DNA of 64,000 bases from Arthrobacter sp. Bz4 (GTDB taxonomy: Bacteria > Actinomycetota > Actinomycetes > Actinomycetales > Micrococcaceae): assembly GCF_003075455.1 (NCBI RefSeq), contig NZ_QDAE01000003.1, positions 1 to 64,000 of the forward strand, read 5' to 3'. Positions 24,624-35,930 of this stretch are shown piece by piece. Under the pieces are notes generated by a model, which worked only from the letters and a program-made list of their open reading frames with translations, had not been told where the DNA came from and ran no database searches. The position numbers were made by a program, and so were the translations under genes. Within the stretch, counting starts at the first letter, position 1, and every line of letters begins with the position of its first letter.

Positions 24624-24644
24624 GACCTTAGCCGGGAGTACCCT

Positions 24645-24670
24645 GCTTGTGTAGACCCGTCTACACAAGC
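24645..24670. promoter_or_regulatory. Perfect 26-bp palindromic operator
   Basis: Arms GCTTGTGTAGAC (24,645-24,656) and GTCTACACAAGC (24,659-24,670) are exact reverse complements around a 2-base centre. The site is between divergent start codons at 24,623 and 24,693, about 22 bases from each, as expected for an operator that controls both. The binding protein is not known; the XRE-like and winged-helix proteins beside it are candidates. Confidence 0.75.
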
Positions 24671-24692
24671 ACTCCTTATCACTCCTCGGGTT

Positions 24693-24956
24693 GTGGCCTC
24701 TATGACGAGCATCTTGATGAACCGAACGCGAAGCCGAATTATCCGCTTCCTGCTGAGAAACGGCCCCTCAACCTGCAGCGCAATCGGATCCTCACTCGGA
24801 GTGTCTCCATCGGCCATCCATCGGCAGATAGCACTGCTACGTTGCGCTGGTCTGGTGGAACCCACGGCAGGAGCCAGATTCACTGCAAGCCCGGATCAAA
24901 TAATGCGAGAAATCGAAGCCATCGCCGCCACCTTCACTATCGAGGTCAAGCGTTGA
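24693..24956 (+). CDS. Small winged-helix DNA-binding protein
   Basis: An 87-residue protein: RSRIIRFLLRNGPSTCSAIGSSLGVSPSAIHRQIALLRCAGLVEP is a winged helix of the ArsR-like type. It resembles the regulator at 23,629 in size and fold and could be a diverged partner. A GTG at 24693 or ATG at 24702 may be used; neither has a strong ribosome site. It starts 22 bases from the palindrome at 24,645-24,670. Confidence 0.6.
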   Translation: MASMTSILMNRTRSRIIRFLLRNGPSTCSAIGSSLGVSPSAIHRQIALLRCAGLVEPTAGARFTASPDQIMREIEAIAATFTIEVKR

Positions 24957-25111
24957 TTGGCACTCCCCACGAAGTAGAGACGCTTGCATCGACGCAAGGC
25001 GGCCCAATCATTGCCGCGAAGTCATGCCGCCGAGTCTGCTGGCGCCCATGGACTAGGAACACCGCCGGCAGCACGTACCGGCAGCAATACCGACACGCAG
25101 GAGAATCTCCA

Positions 25112-25327
25112 ATGACCACCACGCCGGAACGCAGTGAAGGGCCGGGTGCGGACCAGCAACAGTGGCTCACTCCAAAAGAGATCTGCGCTCAACTCCAGAT
25201 CCCTGAACAGACGTTCTACCAATGGAGGGTGAAACACATCGGACCGAGAGCTCATCGGATCGGTAAGCATCTGCGCATCAGCCGCCGAGACTTTGAGTCT
25301 TGGTTGTCGGCAAGACTGGAGCCATAG
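25112..25327 (+). CDS. Excisionase-like HTH protein
   Basis: A 71-residue protein with a MerR/excisionase helix-turn-helix (WLTPKEICAQLQIPEQTFYQW, then GPRAHRIGKHLRISRRDFESWL). Such small proteins act with tyrosine recombinases as directionality factors or as regulators. GGAG lies 8 bases before the ATG at 25112; a much longer open frame upstream overlaps the 24,693 gene and is not credible. Confidence 0.72.
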   Translation: MTTTPERSEGPGADQQQWLTPKEICAQLQIPEQTFYQWRVKHIGPRAHRIGKHLRISRRDFESWLSARLEP

Positions 25328-25518
25328 AAGGCTGGCAGATCCGCCCCAATCACTGGAACGACGCGCCACCCCGGCTCCGCTTCCCCACTGCGAAGAGCCC
25401 GTTACATATCTTCCCGCTCCTGTCATGCCGCACACAACGTTGCCGCCAATGAATTAGAACTATCGCCAGCGAGGCGCCATTTACCGTTCAGAAACCAGGA
25501 GAGGGTTCGGCGAGGAAC

Positions 25519-25758
25519 ATGAAGCTAAAATTCTTTGAACCAGCGGAGGCGGCCGCAGTCCTAAAGTGTTCAGAAGCGTGGCTCCGGGCCGGTGTGGTGA
25601 AGGGCGAGTTCCCCCACACCGTCTGGGGGAAGGGGAAGGTGGTCTTCACATCATCACACTTGAGGCAGATAGCTGAGCTGCGCGAAGTCCGTTCCGCAGG
25701 GCAGCCCCGCCAACCTATCCGAGTCATCGGGACGAGGGCCCGTCAAAAGACCTCATAA
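25519..25758 (+). CDS. xis: Excisionase-like HTH protein next to the integrase
   Basis: A 79-residue protein with an excisionase-type fold (FFEPAEAAAVLKCSEAWLRAGVVKGEFP, then a KVVFTSSHLRQIAEL helix). GAGG lies 3 bases before the ATG at 25519. It ends 1 base from the convergent integrase gene, the position where an excisionase would be expected, but the similar gene at 25,112 is a rival for that role. Confidence 0.62.
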   Translation: MKLKFFEPAEAAAVLKCSEAWLRAGVVKGEFPHTVWGKGKVVFTSSHLRQIAELREVRSAGQPRQPIRVIGTRARQKTS

Positions 25759-25759
25759 T

Positions 25760-26908
25760 TCAAGCAGAGCCGACTCGCCATTCGCGCCATATAACGGCGG
25801 ACCGCTCCACAGCATCGGCAGAATCCTGCAGCGCCTGAGGCATTAAATGACCGTATACCTGCTCTGTCGTCCGGGTAGAGGCATGGCCTAGTCGTCTCGA
25901 AACAATAAAGAGTGATACACCATCCTGTATTAGCCATGACGCGTGTGTATGGCGTAGATCGTGGACGCGAGGCGTCTTCTTCAGCCCCTGTGATTGAGCT
26001 GCTTTCACTGCGGGCAGCCAATAATGGCGCCAAAACAGTCCATGCATAATTCGCTCGCCCTTTGGGGTCGAGAAGAGAAGTTCGCTTCCCTGACGGCTCG
26101 CTACCAACGGTATTAGTACATCGACGAGTTGAGGATTCAACGAAACGGTCCTCTTTCCGGCTCCGGTCTTTGTCGCACCGATGTAATACTGCGACCCGGC
26201 GCCGCGCTTCCACGCCTTATTGATTCTTATGGTGGCGGGCTTTGACATGAGATCAACGTCAGCCACTGACGCTGCGGTGGCTTCACCAAAACGAGTTCCA
26301 GTCATCACAAGGAATTCGGTGAAGGCTTTGTACCTCTCCCCCATGCACTCAAGGATCAGTCCAAACTCGGAGTGAGTCAGAAACCGTGCTTCATCCTCTG
26401 CCTTCTCACCCGTCGGCAGTTGGACTCCCCGGCAAGGATTATCAGTCCGATATCCCAACATAATCGCTGTTTCCATAGCTGCAAAAATCAGCCCGTGATT
26501 GTTCCTGATCGTCTTGGGAGATCGGCCCTTCTTCTGCATCGCTTTAATCCAGTAGGTGAGATGCCGATAATCCAGCTTGTCGACTGGTATATGTCCAATG
26601 ACATTCGCAATATGTAGGTCCAACATCGTTTGGTAGGTATGTACCGTGCCAACGGACGGCCTAACGAGCAGGTCAATATGTTCCTGAATGACAGCCGATA
26701 CAGAAGGCGCCTTCGTCTGGTTCTTTACCATTGCGTGCTGAGCGATAGCGAAAGACTGGTCGTTCGCATCCAGCAGGCGCTTAAGAGTCTCGGCTTCCGT
26801 CGAAGTAGCGAAGCTGATCGCCTCTTGTTTTCGGGTCTGAGGGTTCCGCCAGCGAACCGTGAACGATTGGGATCCGTCCGATTTTCTACGCGCCCAGATG
26901 CTCGCCAT
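25760..26908 (-). CDS. int: Tyrosine recombinase integrase
   Basis: A 382-residue integrase of the ICE. An N-terminal arm-binding segment (SIWARRKSDGSQSFTVRWRN) is followed by a SAM-like core-binding domain (residues 80-160) and the catalytic domain: Arg in GTRFGEA, HDLRHTHAS, LGHASTRTT and the Tyr nucleophile in QVYGH. The ATG at 26908 is preferred to 26935. The gene lies 88 bases from the 3' end of tRNA-Leu, the usual position for an enzyme that recombines at a tRNA 3' end. The last 35 residues look like a normal family tail. Confidence 0.93.
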   Translation of the reverse strand: MASIWARRKSDGSQSFTVRWRNPQTRKQEAISFATSTEAETLKRLLDANDQSFAIAQHAMVKNQTKAPSVSAVIQEHIDLLVRPSVGTVHTYQTMLDLHIANVIGHIPVDKLDYRHLTYWIKAMQKKGRSPKTIRNNHGLIFAAMETAIMLGYRTDNPCRGVQLPTGEKAEDEARFLTHSEFGLILECMGERYKAFTEFLVMTGTRFGEATAASVADVDLMSKPATIRINKAWKRGAGSQYYIGATKTGAGKRTVSLNPQLVDVLIPLVASRQGSELLFSTPKGERIMHGLFWRHYWLPAVKAAQSQGLKKTPRVHDLRHTHASWLIQDGVSLFIVSRRLGHASTRTTEQVYGHLMPQALQDSADAVERSAVIWREWRVGSA

Positions 26909-26996
26909 GCACCTAATTTTAGGCTTCGTGTGCACAGATTACGAGATTTTGTGCACACCTGCCCACCCAATACCCCTCTGACAAGGGGAAACACTG

Positions 26997-27078
26997 TGCC
27001 CGAAGTGGGACTTGAACCCACACATCTTTCGATACTGCATTTTGAGTGCAGCGCGTCTGCCAATTCCGCCATTCGGGC
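26997..27078 (-). tRNA. tRNA-Leu(CAA), attachment site of the ICE
   Basis: The minus strand folds as a tRNA: acceptor GCCCGAA pairs with TTCGGGC, the anticodon stem CTGCA/TGCAG encloses CTCAAAA with anticodon CAA, and GGTTCAAGTCC is the T arm. It has a long variable arm, typical of leucine. No CCA is encoded. The integrase gene begins 88 bases beyond the 3' end, so the 3' part is the likely recombination core. The matching copy would be left of position 1. Confidence 0.93.
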
Positions 27079-27224
27079 CAACATGCGCCCTGACTGATAT
27101 GAAATGACCTACTCAAGTCTTCGTCAGTGCGCGAAACTACTCTACATGCCGATAGGCTGTTTTAGTGAACCGGCAAGGCACTGCCCTGCCGGGCAAATCT
27201 GATTGATTGAACAAGGAGCCTCCT

Positions 27225-27827
27225 GTGTCTGAATCCAACGAGTCGACCGTCTCGGGTGTTGCGCGGCGCGTGATTGTTGCCGAAGATGAAACTCTCATCC
27301 GTCTGGACATCGTGGAGATCCTCCGTGGCGAAGGATACGACGTCGTCGCCGAAGCTGACAACGGCGAAAAGGCCGTCCAACTGGCCAAGGAGCACAAGCC
27401 CGATCTGGTGCTGATGGACGTGAAGATGCCTGTCATGGATGGCATCACTGCAGCCGAACAGATCGTCAAGGCGCGCATCGCGCCCGTCGTTCTCCTGACC
27501 GCCTTCAGCCAAAAGGAATTGGTTGAGCGGGCACGCGACGCCGGTGCCATGGCCTACGTGGTCAAGCCGTTCACGCCAGCCGATCTGATCCCGGCCATCG
27601 AGATTGCCCTCTCCCGCCACGAAGAGATCAAGGCACTGGAAAATGAGGTCTCGGACCTGCAGGAACAGTTTGCCACCCGCAAGCTCGTGGAGCGCGCCAA
27701 GAGCCTACTCACCACCAAGATGGGCCTCACCGAGCCCGAGGCTTTCCGCTGGATCCAGAAGACCTCGATGGACCGTCGCCTCAGTATGCGCGAGGTCGCC
27801 GAAACCATCATCAACCAGGTCAACTAA
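27225..27827 (+). CDS. pdtaR: ANTAR-domain response regulator
   Basis: A 200-residue regulator with an N-terminal receiver domain (acidic AEDE near 19-22, phospho-acceptor Asp65 in LVLMDVKMP, Lys114 in VVKPFTP) and a C-terminal ANTAR RNA-binding domain (about 135-196, RKLVERAKSLLTTKMGLTEPEAFRW). ANTAR proteins bind paired hairpins in mRNA leaders and act by antitermination. It is orthologous in layout to mycobacterial PdtaR. The GTG at 27225 follows AAGGAG by 6 bases; a TTG at 27207 is disfavoured. It is convergent with pyk and shares its terminator. Confidence 0.9.
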   Translation: MSESNESTVSGVARRVIVAEDETLIRLDIVEILRGEGYDVVAEADNGEKAVQLAKEHKPDLVLMDVKMPVMDGITAAEQIVKARIAPVVLLTAFSQKELVERARDAGAMAYVVKPFTPADLIPAIEIALSRHEEIKALENEVSDLQEQFATRKLVERAKSLLTTKMGLTEPEAFRWIQKTSMDRRLSMREVAETIINQVN

Positions 27828-27870
27828 ACACCTAGCAGCGCCCCCGGCAGCACAAAGCTGCGTAGACACA

Positions 27871-27918
27871 AAAAACCGGCTGCCGCAGCACGTATCTGTG
27901 CCGCGGCAGCCGGTTTGT
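27871..27918. terminator. Bidirectional terminator between pdtaR and pyk
   Basis: Arms AAACCGGCTGCCGC (27,873-27,886) and GCGGCAGCCGGTTT (27,903-27,916) form a perfect 14-bp stem with a 16-base loop. A run of A before the stem supplies the T run for the minus strand (pyk), and TTTG follows on the plus strand (pdtaR). Confidence 0.85.
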
Positions 27919-27940
27919 GCCTGCTGACTTACCTACAAGC

Positions 27941-29434
27941 CTATTTGAGCTTGTTCTTGACCGGCCACGGACCGACCTTCTCCTTGTTCGGAGTGTAACC
28001 GTTAGGGAGCTGTCCGGCGTCCGCAATGTCGCCGACCTTATGCACCTTGATGGAGTTGGTCGAGCCTGCCTGCCCCGGAGGCGACCCGGCAGCAATGACC
28101 ACCAGGTCATCCGGCTCCACGAGACCCTGCTCCAACAGCACCCGATCCACCTGGGCGGTCATCTGGTCGGTGTGCTCAACGAACTCCACGAGCATCGGCT
28201 GGATACCCCAGATCATCGCCATCGAGTTCAGCGTTGACTGAACCGGGGTGAAAGCGAATACCGGCTTGGTAGGCCGCAGGCGCGACAAGCGACGTGCCGA
28301 GTCACCCGATTGGGTAAAGGTACAGATGTACTTCGCGTCCAGCTGGTCGGCGATCTCCACCGCCGCACGGGTAATCGCACCGCCACGGGTTTTGGGCTTG
28401 CTACCCAGTGGAGGTACCCGGTCCAGACCGTGCTTCTCGGTCGACTCGATGATGTTCGCCATCGTCTGGACGGTCTCCATGGGGTACTTGCCCACACTGG
28501 TTTCGCCCGAGAGCATGACGGCGTCGGCTCCGTCGAGTACTGCGTTGGCACAGTCAGACGCCTCAGCGCGCGTGGGCCGCGGGTTGTCAATCATTGACTC
28601 GAGCACCTGGGTCGCCACGATTACCGGTTTGGCCCAACGACGGGCGAGCTCGATGGCCCGCTTCTGCACAATCGGTACCTCTTCGAGGGGCAGCTCCACG
28701 CCCAAATCGCCGCGCGCCACCATGATGGCGTCAAACGCGTCGATGATCTCCTCGATAGCGTCCACCGCCTGGGGCTTTTCGATCTTCGCAATGACCGGAA
28801 CCCGGCGTCCCTCTTCGTCCATAATTTCGTGAACGCGGACGACGTCGGACGCGTTCCGCACGAATGACAGTGCCACCATGTCGACGCCACGCTGGATGGC
28901 CCACCGCAGGTCGGCCTCATCCTTGTCGCTCATCGCAGGCACACTCACCGCGACACCGGGAAGGTTGATGCCCTTGTTGTTTGATACAGCGCCGCCGACG
29001 GTGACGACAGCAACAACCTTCGTGCCGTCGACCTGAGTTGCGCGCATGGCAACCTTGCCGTCGTCGATGAGCAGGGTGTCGCCCACATTGACGTCGTTGG
29101 GCAGGCCGAGGTGGGTAGTGGAGCAAATGTCCTGCGTGCCCTCGACGTCCTCGGTGGTGATGGTGAAGGTGTCGCCGGGAGCGAGTACATGCGGGCCATC
29201 AACAAATCGACCAAGGCGGATCTTCGGCCCCTGGAGGTCGGCGAAGATCGCCACCGGACGGCCCAGCTCTTCCGAAGCCTGCCGCACATACTCGTAGGTC
29301 TGGTTATGCACCGTGTGATCGCCGTGGCTCATGTTCATCCGGGCAACGTCAACACCGGCTTTCAACACCGCCACCGTGTTCTCATAGCTCGCGATTGCGG
29401 GGCCGAATGTTGCAACAATTTTTGCGCGTCTCAT
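27941..29434 (-). CDS. pyk: Pyruvate kinase
   Basis: A 497-residue glycolytic enzyme that converts phosphoenolpyruvate and ADP to pyruvate and ATP. It starts MRRAKIVATFGPA, carries the substrate and metal site MNMSHGDH, the active-site VIAKIEKPQAVD strand and MVARGDLGVELP, then the C-terminal regulatory domain. Length and order are normal. The ATG at 29434 is the family start. It stands alone between gltD and the terminator it shares with pdtaR. Confidence 0.96.
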   Translation of the reverse strand: MRRAKIVATFGPAIASYENTVAVLKAGVDVARMNMSHGDHTVHNQTYEYVRQASEELGRPVAIFADLQGPKIRLGRFVDGPHVLAPGDTFTITTEDVEGTQDICSTTHLGLPNDVNVGDTLLIDDGKVAMRATQVDGTKVVAVVTVGGAVSNNKGINLPGVAVSVPAMSDKDEADLRWAIQRGVDMVALSFVRNASDVVRVHEIMDEEGRRVPVIAKIEKPQAVDAIEEIIDAFDAIMVARGDLGVELPLEEVPIVQKRAIELARRWAKPVIVATQVLESMIDNPRPTRAEASDCANAVLDGADAVMLSGETSVGKYPMETVQTMANIIESTEKHGLDRVPPLGSKPKTRGGAITRAAVEIADQLDAKYICTFTQSGDSARRLSRLRPTKPVFAFTPVQSTLNSMAMIWGIQPMLVEFVEHTDQMTAQVDRVLLEQGLVEPDDLVVIAAGSPPGQAGSTNSIKVHKVGDIADAGQLPNGYTPNKEKVGPWPVKNKLK

Positions 29435-29504
29435 GAAACCTAGCCTAGTCGTCTTGTAGTAGATGATGTTGGGTGCGCGGCGGCCTGCTCGCGACTTCGT
29501 GCAC

Positions 29505-30954
<1,450 letters not shown>

Positions 30955-30962
<8 letters not shown>

Positions 30963-33900
30963 CGGTTACCTCCAAGATTCGGGTCCAAGCTTCTTCACCG
31001 TCGGGATCGAGCCCATCTTCGATGGCCGCCGCCCGCGCGTCAAGGACCGCTGCGTAGTCACGCGGCAGCACCTTGGTCAGTCGGGCGATCGTGTCATCGA
31101 AATTCTCCAGCAGGTGCGTTGCGAGGTTCGATTCGGTCTCTTCCACATGCTTGATCATCAGCTGACGCACTATTTCGATATCCTCGGCGTCGAGATCAAC
31201 GAGTTGAAGTTCGCCGTTCTCAAGGCTCTGGATGTTCATGCGCCGCCGGTTCAGGTCCAGCACGTAGGCGGTACCACCGGACATCCCCGCCCCGAAGTTG
31301 CGGCCGGTCCGACCGAGGATCAGGGTCTGCCCGCCGGTCATGTACTCGCACCCGTGGTCGCCGATTCCTTCGACAACCGCCGTGGCACCCGAGTTGCGCA
31401 CCAGGAAGCGCTCCCCTACCTGCCCTCTGAGGAAGATTTCGCCGCTGGTTGCCCCGTAGCCGATCACGTTGCCGGCGATCACGTTGCGGTCGGCTGCGAA
31501 CACGTTGGAGCGGTCGGGCCGAACAATCACCCGGCCGCCGGAGAGGCCCTTACCCACGTAGTCATTCGAGTCGCCGAACAACCGCAGCGTGATCCCCGCT
31601 GGCAGGAATGCTCCCAGCGATTGGCCGGCCTGCCCGGTGAGCGTCACGTCGATGGTGTCGGTGGCCAGCGTCTCGATACCGAACCGTCGGGTCACCTCGT
31701 GTCCCAGCATGGTGCCCACCGACCGGTCGGTGTTGACCACGTCAACCGAGATCTTCACCGGCGCACGGTTCTCCAGTGCGTCCGCGCTCATCTCGATGAG
31801 CTTCCGGTCGAAGTGCTGATCCAGCTCGTGGTTCTGGGTGGTCATATTGCGCATCGGAGCGTCGTCGCCGAACTCGTTGCCGCGCAGGATCGGATCCAGA
31901 TCCAGCCCATCGGCTTTCCAATGGTTGATGGCCTTGCGGGCATCGAGTGATTCGCTGTGGCCGATCGCCTCTTCAATGCTCCTGTAGCCCAGGCTGGCGA
32001 GGATTTCCCTGACCTCCTCGGCGAGGAACTCGAAGAAGTTGACCACAAACTCCGGCTTGCCGGTGAACCGGGACCGCAGTTCGGGGTTCTGGGTGGCTAC
32101 GCCCACAGGACACGTGTCCAGGTGGCAGACGCGCATCATGATGCAGCCGGAGACAACCAGCGGGGCGGTGGCGAAACCGAACTCCTCGCCCCCCAACAGG
32201 GCTGCGATGACGACGTCGCGCCCGGTCTTCAGCTGACCGTCCACCTGGACCACCACGCGGTCGCGGAGCCCGTTGAGCATCAGGGTCTGCTGCGTTTCCG
32301 CGAGGCCCAACTCCCACGGAACCCCGGCGTGCTTGAGGGAGTTCAGTGGGCTGGCACCGGTGCCGCCGTCGTGCCCGGAGATGAGGACGACGTCGGCCTT
32401 GGCCTTGGTCACGCCCGCCGCGACGGTGCCGATCCCCACTTCGGAGACCAGCTTGACGTGCACCCGGGCCGATGGATTGGACCGCTTGAGGTCGTAGATC
32501 AGCTGGGCAAGATCCTCGATCGAGTAGATGTCGTGGTGCGGCGGTGGCGAAATCAACGCCACCCCCGGGGTTGAGTGCCGGGTCCGGGCTACCCAGGGGT
32601 AGACCTTCTGGCTCATCAGCTGACCGCCCTCGCCGGGCTTGGCACCCTGCGCCATTTTGATCTGGATGTCCTGGGCGTTGGTCAGGTAGAGGCTGGTGAC
32701 ACCGAACCGGCCCGAGGCAACCTGCTTGATGGCAGAACGACGCTCCGGATCGAGCAACCGGTCAACATCTTCGCCGCCTTCACCGGTGTTGGACTTGCCG
32801 CCCAACCGGTTCATGGCGATGGCCAGCGTCTCGTGGGCTTCCTGGGAGATGGACCCGTAGCTCATGGCACCGGTGGAGAATCGTTTGACGATGCAGGAGA
32901 CCGGTTCCACCTCGTCGATGGAGATCGGTTCGCGCACCCCCTCCTTGAACTGGAGGAGCCCACGCAGGGTCATCAGTTCCTTGGACTGGTCATCGACGCC
33001 GCGGGTGTACGCCTTGAAGATGTCGTAGCGCCGCTCCCGGGTGGCATGCTGCAGCCGGAACACTGTTTCGGGATTGAACAGATGCGGTGGGCCGTCGCGG
33101 CGCCACTGGTATTCGCCGCCATTGTCCAGGCTCTGGTGCGGATCGTCGATGCCATCCTCGGGGTACGCGCTGGCATGCCGGGCAGCCGTTTCGGCCGCCA
33201 GCACGTCCAGGCCGACGCCGCCGAGTTGCGTCTGGGTGCCGTGGAAGTATTCGTCGACCAGTTCCTGACCGAGGCCCAGCGCTTCGAACGTCTGCGCGCC
33301 GCAGTAGGAACCCACGGTGGAGATGCCCATCTTGGACATGATCTTCAGGACGCCCTTGCCGAGCCCCTTGATCAGGTTCGCGACGGCCTGCTCGGCGGTG
33401 ACACCGGTGACGTCACCGTTGCGAACCAGCTCCTCACAGCTCTCCATCGCCAGGTAAGGGTTGATCGCTGAAGACCCGTAGCCGATCAGCGCTGCTACGT
33501 GATGTACTTCGCGCACATCGCCGGCTTCGACCACGAGGGAGGTCTTGGTCCGGTTTGCGCTCTTCAGGAGGTGATGGTGGACAGCGCTGGTGAGCAGCAG
33601 CGACGGGATCGGCGCCCACTGCGCGTTCGAGTCACGGTCCGAGAGCACCACGTACTGGATGCCCCGGTTGATGGCGCTGGAGACCTGCTCACAGATCTCG
33701 GTGAGCCGCGCCCGCAGGGAGGCTTCCCCGCCGTCGGGCCGGTACAGGCCGCGCACCTTCATGGCGATGCGTTCGCCGTCGTCGTTGGAGAGATTGGCGA
33801 TCTTCGCCAGCTCGTCGTTGTTGATGACCGGGAAGCTGAGCCCCACCTGGCGGGAGTGCACCTGTTTGGTGGAGAGCAGGTTGCCGTTCGGGCCGATGGA

Positions 33901-35664
33901 GGCCCGCAGTGAGGTCACCAGTTCCTCACGGATGGAGTCCAGCGGCGGGTTCGTGACCTGAGCGAAGGACTGCACAAAGTAGTCGAAGAGCAGCCGGGGG
34001 CGCTTGGACAGCACTGCCACCGGGGTGTCGGATCCCATCGCGCCCAGCGGTTCCGCGCCGGCCTTCGCCATCGGGCCGATCAGGATGCGTAGTTCTTCCT
34101 GCGTATAGCCGAAGGTGCGCTGGCGCCGGTTGATGGACGCCTTGGTGTGCAGGACGTGCTCCCGTTCGGGGAGGTCCTTCAGGTGCAGCAGGTTGTCTTT
34201 GACCCATTCACCCCAGGGGTTGGCGGAGGCGATTTCGGCCTTGATCTCCTGGTCCTCGATGACGCGGCCTTCCTCGGTGTCAACGAGGAACATCTTGCCC
34301 GGGGACACCCTGCCCTTGTGCACCACCTTGGACGGTTCGATGTCGATGACACCCACCTCTGAGGCGAGCACCACCAACCCGTCCTCCATCACCCAGTAGC
34401 GGGCGGGGCGTAGTCCGTTGCGGTCCAGGACCGCGCCGACGAGAGTGCCGTCTGTGAAGGACACTGCGGCTGGGCCGTCCCACGGCTCCATCAGCATCGA
34501 GTGGTACTGGTAGAACGCACGGCGGGCCGGATCCATGGTGGAGTGGTTTTCCCACGCCTCCGGGATCATCATCATGATGGCGTGGGTGATGGGCCGGCCG
34601 GAGAGCATCAGCAGTTCGGCGACCTCATCGAACGACGCCGAATCCGACGCCCCGGGCGTGCAGATGGGGAACAGCTCTTCCGGATCATCGCCGAGCAGGC
34701 TGTGGGAGAGCTGCGACTGGCGGGCGCGCATCCAGTTCCGGTTGCCCTTGACCGTGTTGATCTCGCCGTTGTGGGCGATGGTCCTGAACGGCTGGGCCAG
34801 CGGCCAGGACGGGAAGGTGTTGGTGGAGAACCGGGAGTGGACAATGCCCAGCTTGGTCTTGAACCGCGGGTCGGACAGGTCGGGGTAGAACGGTTCCAAC
34901 TGCGCGGTGGTCAGCATGCCCTTGTAGACCATGGTCTTCGAGGACAGCGAGGGGAAGTAGACGCCGAGCTTGTTCTGGGCGCGCTTACGGACCCGGAACG
35001 CCAGGGCATCAATATCGACGGCGTCTGCAGTGTCACCGGCTGGTGACAGGAAGAGCTGCACAAAATGGGGCATGCAGGCGCGGGCCATGGCGCCGACCAG
35101 ATCGGCCTGGATCGGCACGTCCCGCCAGCCGAGGACGGTGAGTCCCTCGGACTCGGCAATCGCTTCCAGCCCGGCACGGGCGGTTTCTTCCTCACGGCCT
35201 GCGGCGGGGAGGAAAGCGGTCCCGACGGCGTACTGCCCGGCGGGTGGGAGGTCGAAGTCGACGACGGCCCTGAAGAACTCGTCGGGCACCTGGGTGAGGA
35301 GGCCTGCGCCGTCGCCCGTTCCCTCGTCGGCGCCTACCGCACCCCGGTGTTCCAGGTTGCGGAGCGCGGTCAACGCATGGTCGACGATGTCGTGGCCGGG
35401 TTCGCCGCGGAGGGTAGCGATCACGGCAAGGCCGCAGGCGTCCTTCTCGTTCTCCGGGTTATACAGACCCTTGGCCTCGGGGATGTTGGCGAACCTCTCG
35501 AAGGGAGATTCGACGCCAGGGCTGGTGACGTCGGGGCCGGTTGCCTCCGGGGCAACCTCGTCGACAATTGACGGGTGCTGCTGGTGCTCGGCCGATACAT
35601 TTGCCGCCGAGTTCTCAGCTGTGGAGTTGCCGGCTGCGGAGTTGCCGGAAATGGGAGCATTCAT
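30955..35664 (-). CDS. gltB: Glutamate synthase (NADPH) large subunit
   Basis: A 1,569-residue enzyme that makes two glutamates from glutamine and 2-oxoglutarate. The amidotransferase domain begins at Cys77 ([12 protein letters not shown]), which becomes the N terminus after propeptide cleavage; the first 76 residues are low complexity. The FMN barrel, a 3Fe-4S cysteine set ([15 protein letters not shown]) and the C-terminal beta helix with GGTAYVLD follow. GAAGGA precedes the ATG at 35664 by 8 bases. It is the first gene of gltBD. Confidence 0.96.
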
Positions 35665-35809
35665 AGGTAGAGTCCTTCCCCCAGAATGGAGCGTCGGGAG
35701 GGGACGGCCTTGGCCCCAGGTCTGCAGCTTCGTGAGCTGCGCACTACACGAACTTATTCAAGATTCTATGGCTTGGCTGACGTTTTCCGGAGGTTTCTGG
35801 GACAACGAT

Positions 35810-35838
35810 TGCAGAACAAACGGGCACTGGTGTGCCCG
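35810..35838 (-). terminator. Terminator after lgt
   Basis: CGGGCAC and GTGCCCG (35,821-35,838) make a perfect 7-bp hairpin, followed on the minus strand by TTTGTTCT. It lies in the 266 bases between lgt and gltB, so it can end the trp-lgt transcript before the gltB promoter. Confidence 0.6.
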
Positions 35839-35930
35839 ACCATAACCGGCACTCCGCCCGAGGGGTGGTCTGCGGCGCGCCGGGGCCACGTCTCTGTGGC
35901 GGTGTCCATGGTGGGCGGTGGCCCTGGACG

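Noticed and set aside
26971-26988. A short hairpin (CCCCT, AGGGG) between int and the tRNA
   Set aside because: No T run follows on either strand and the stem is only 5 bp, so I did not call it a terminator.
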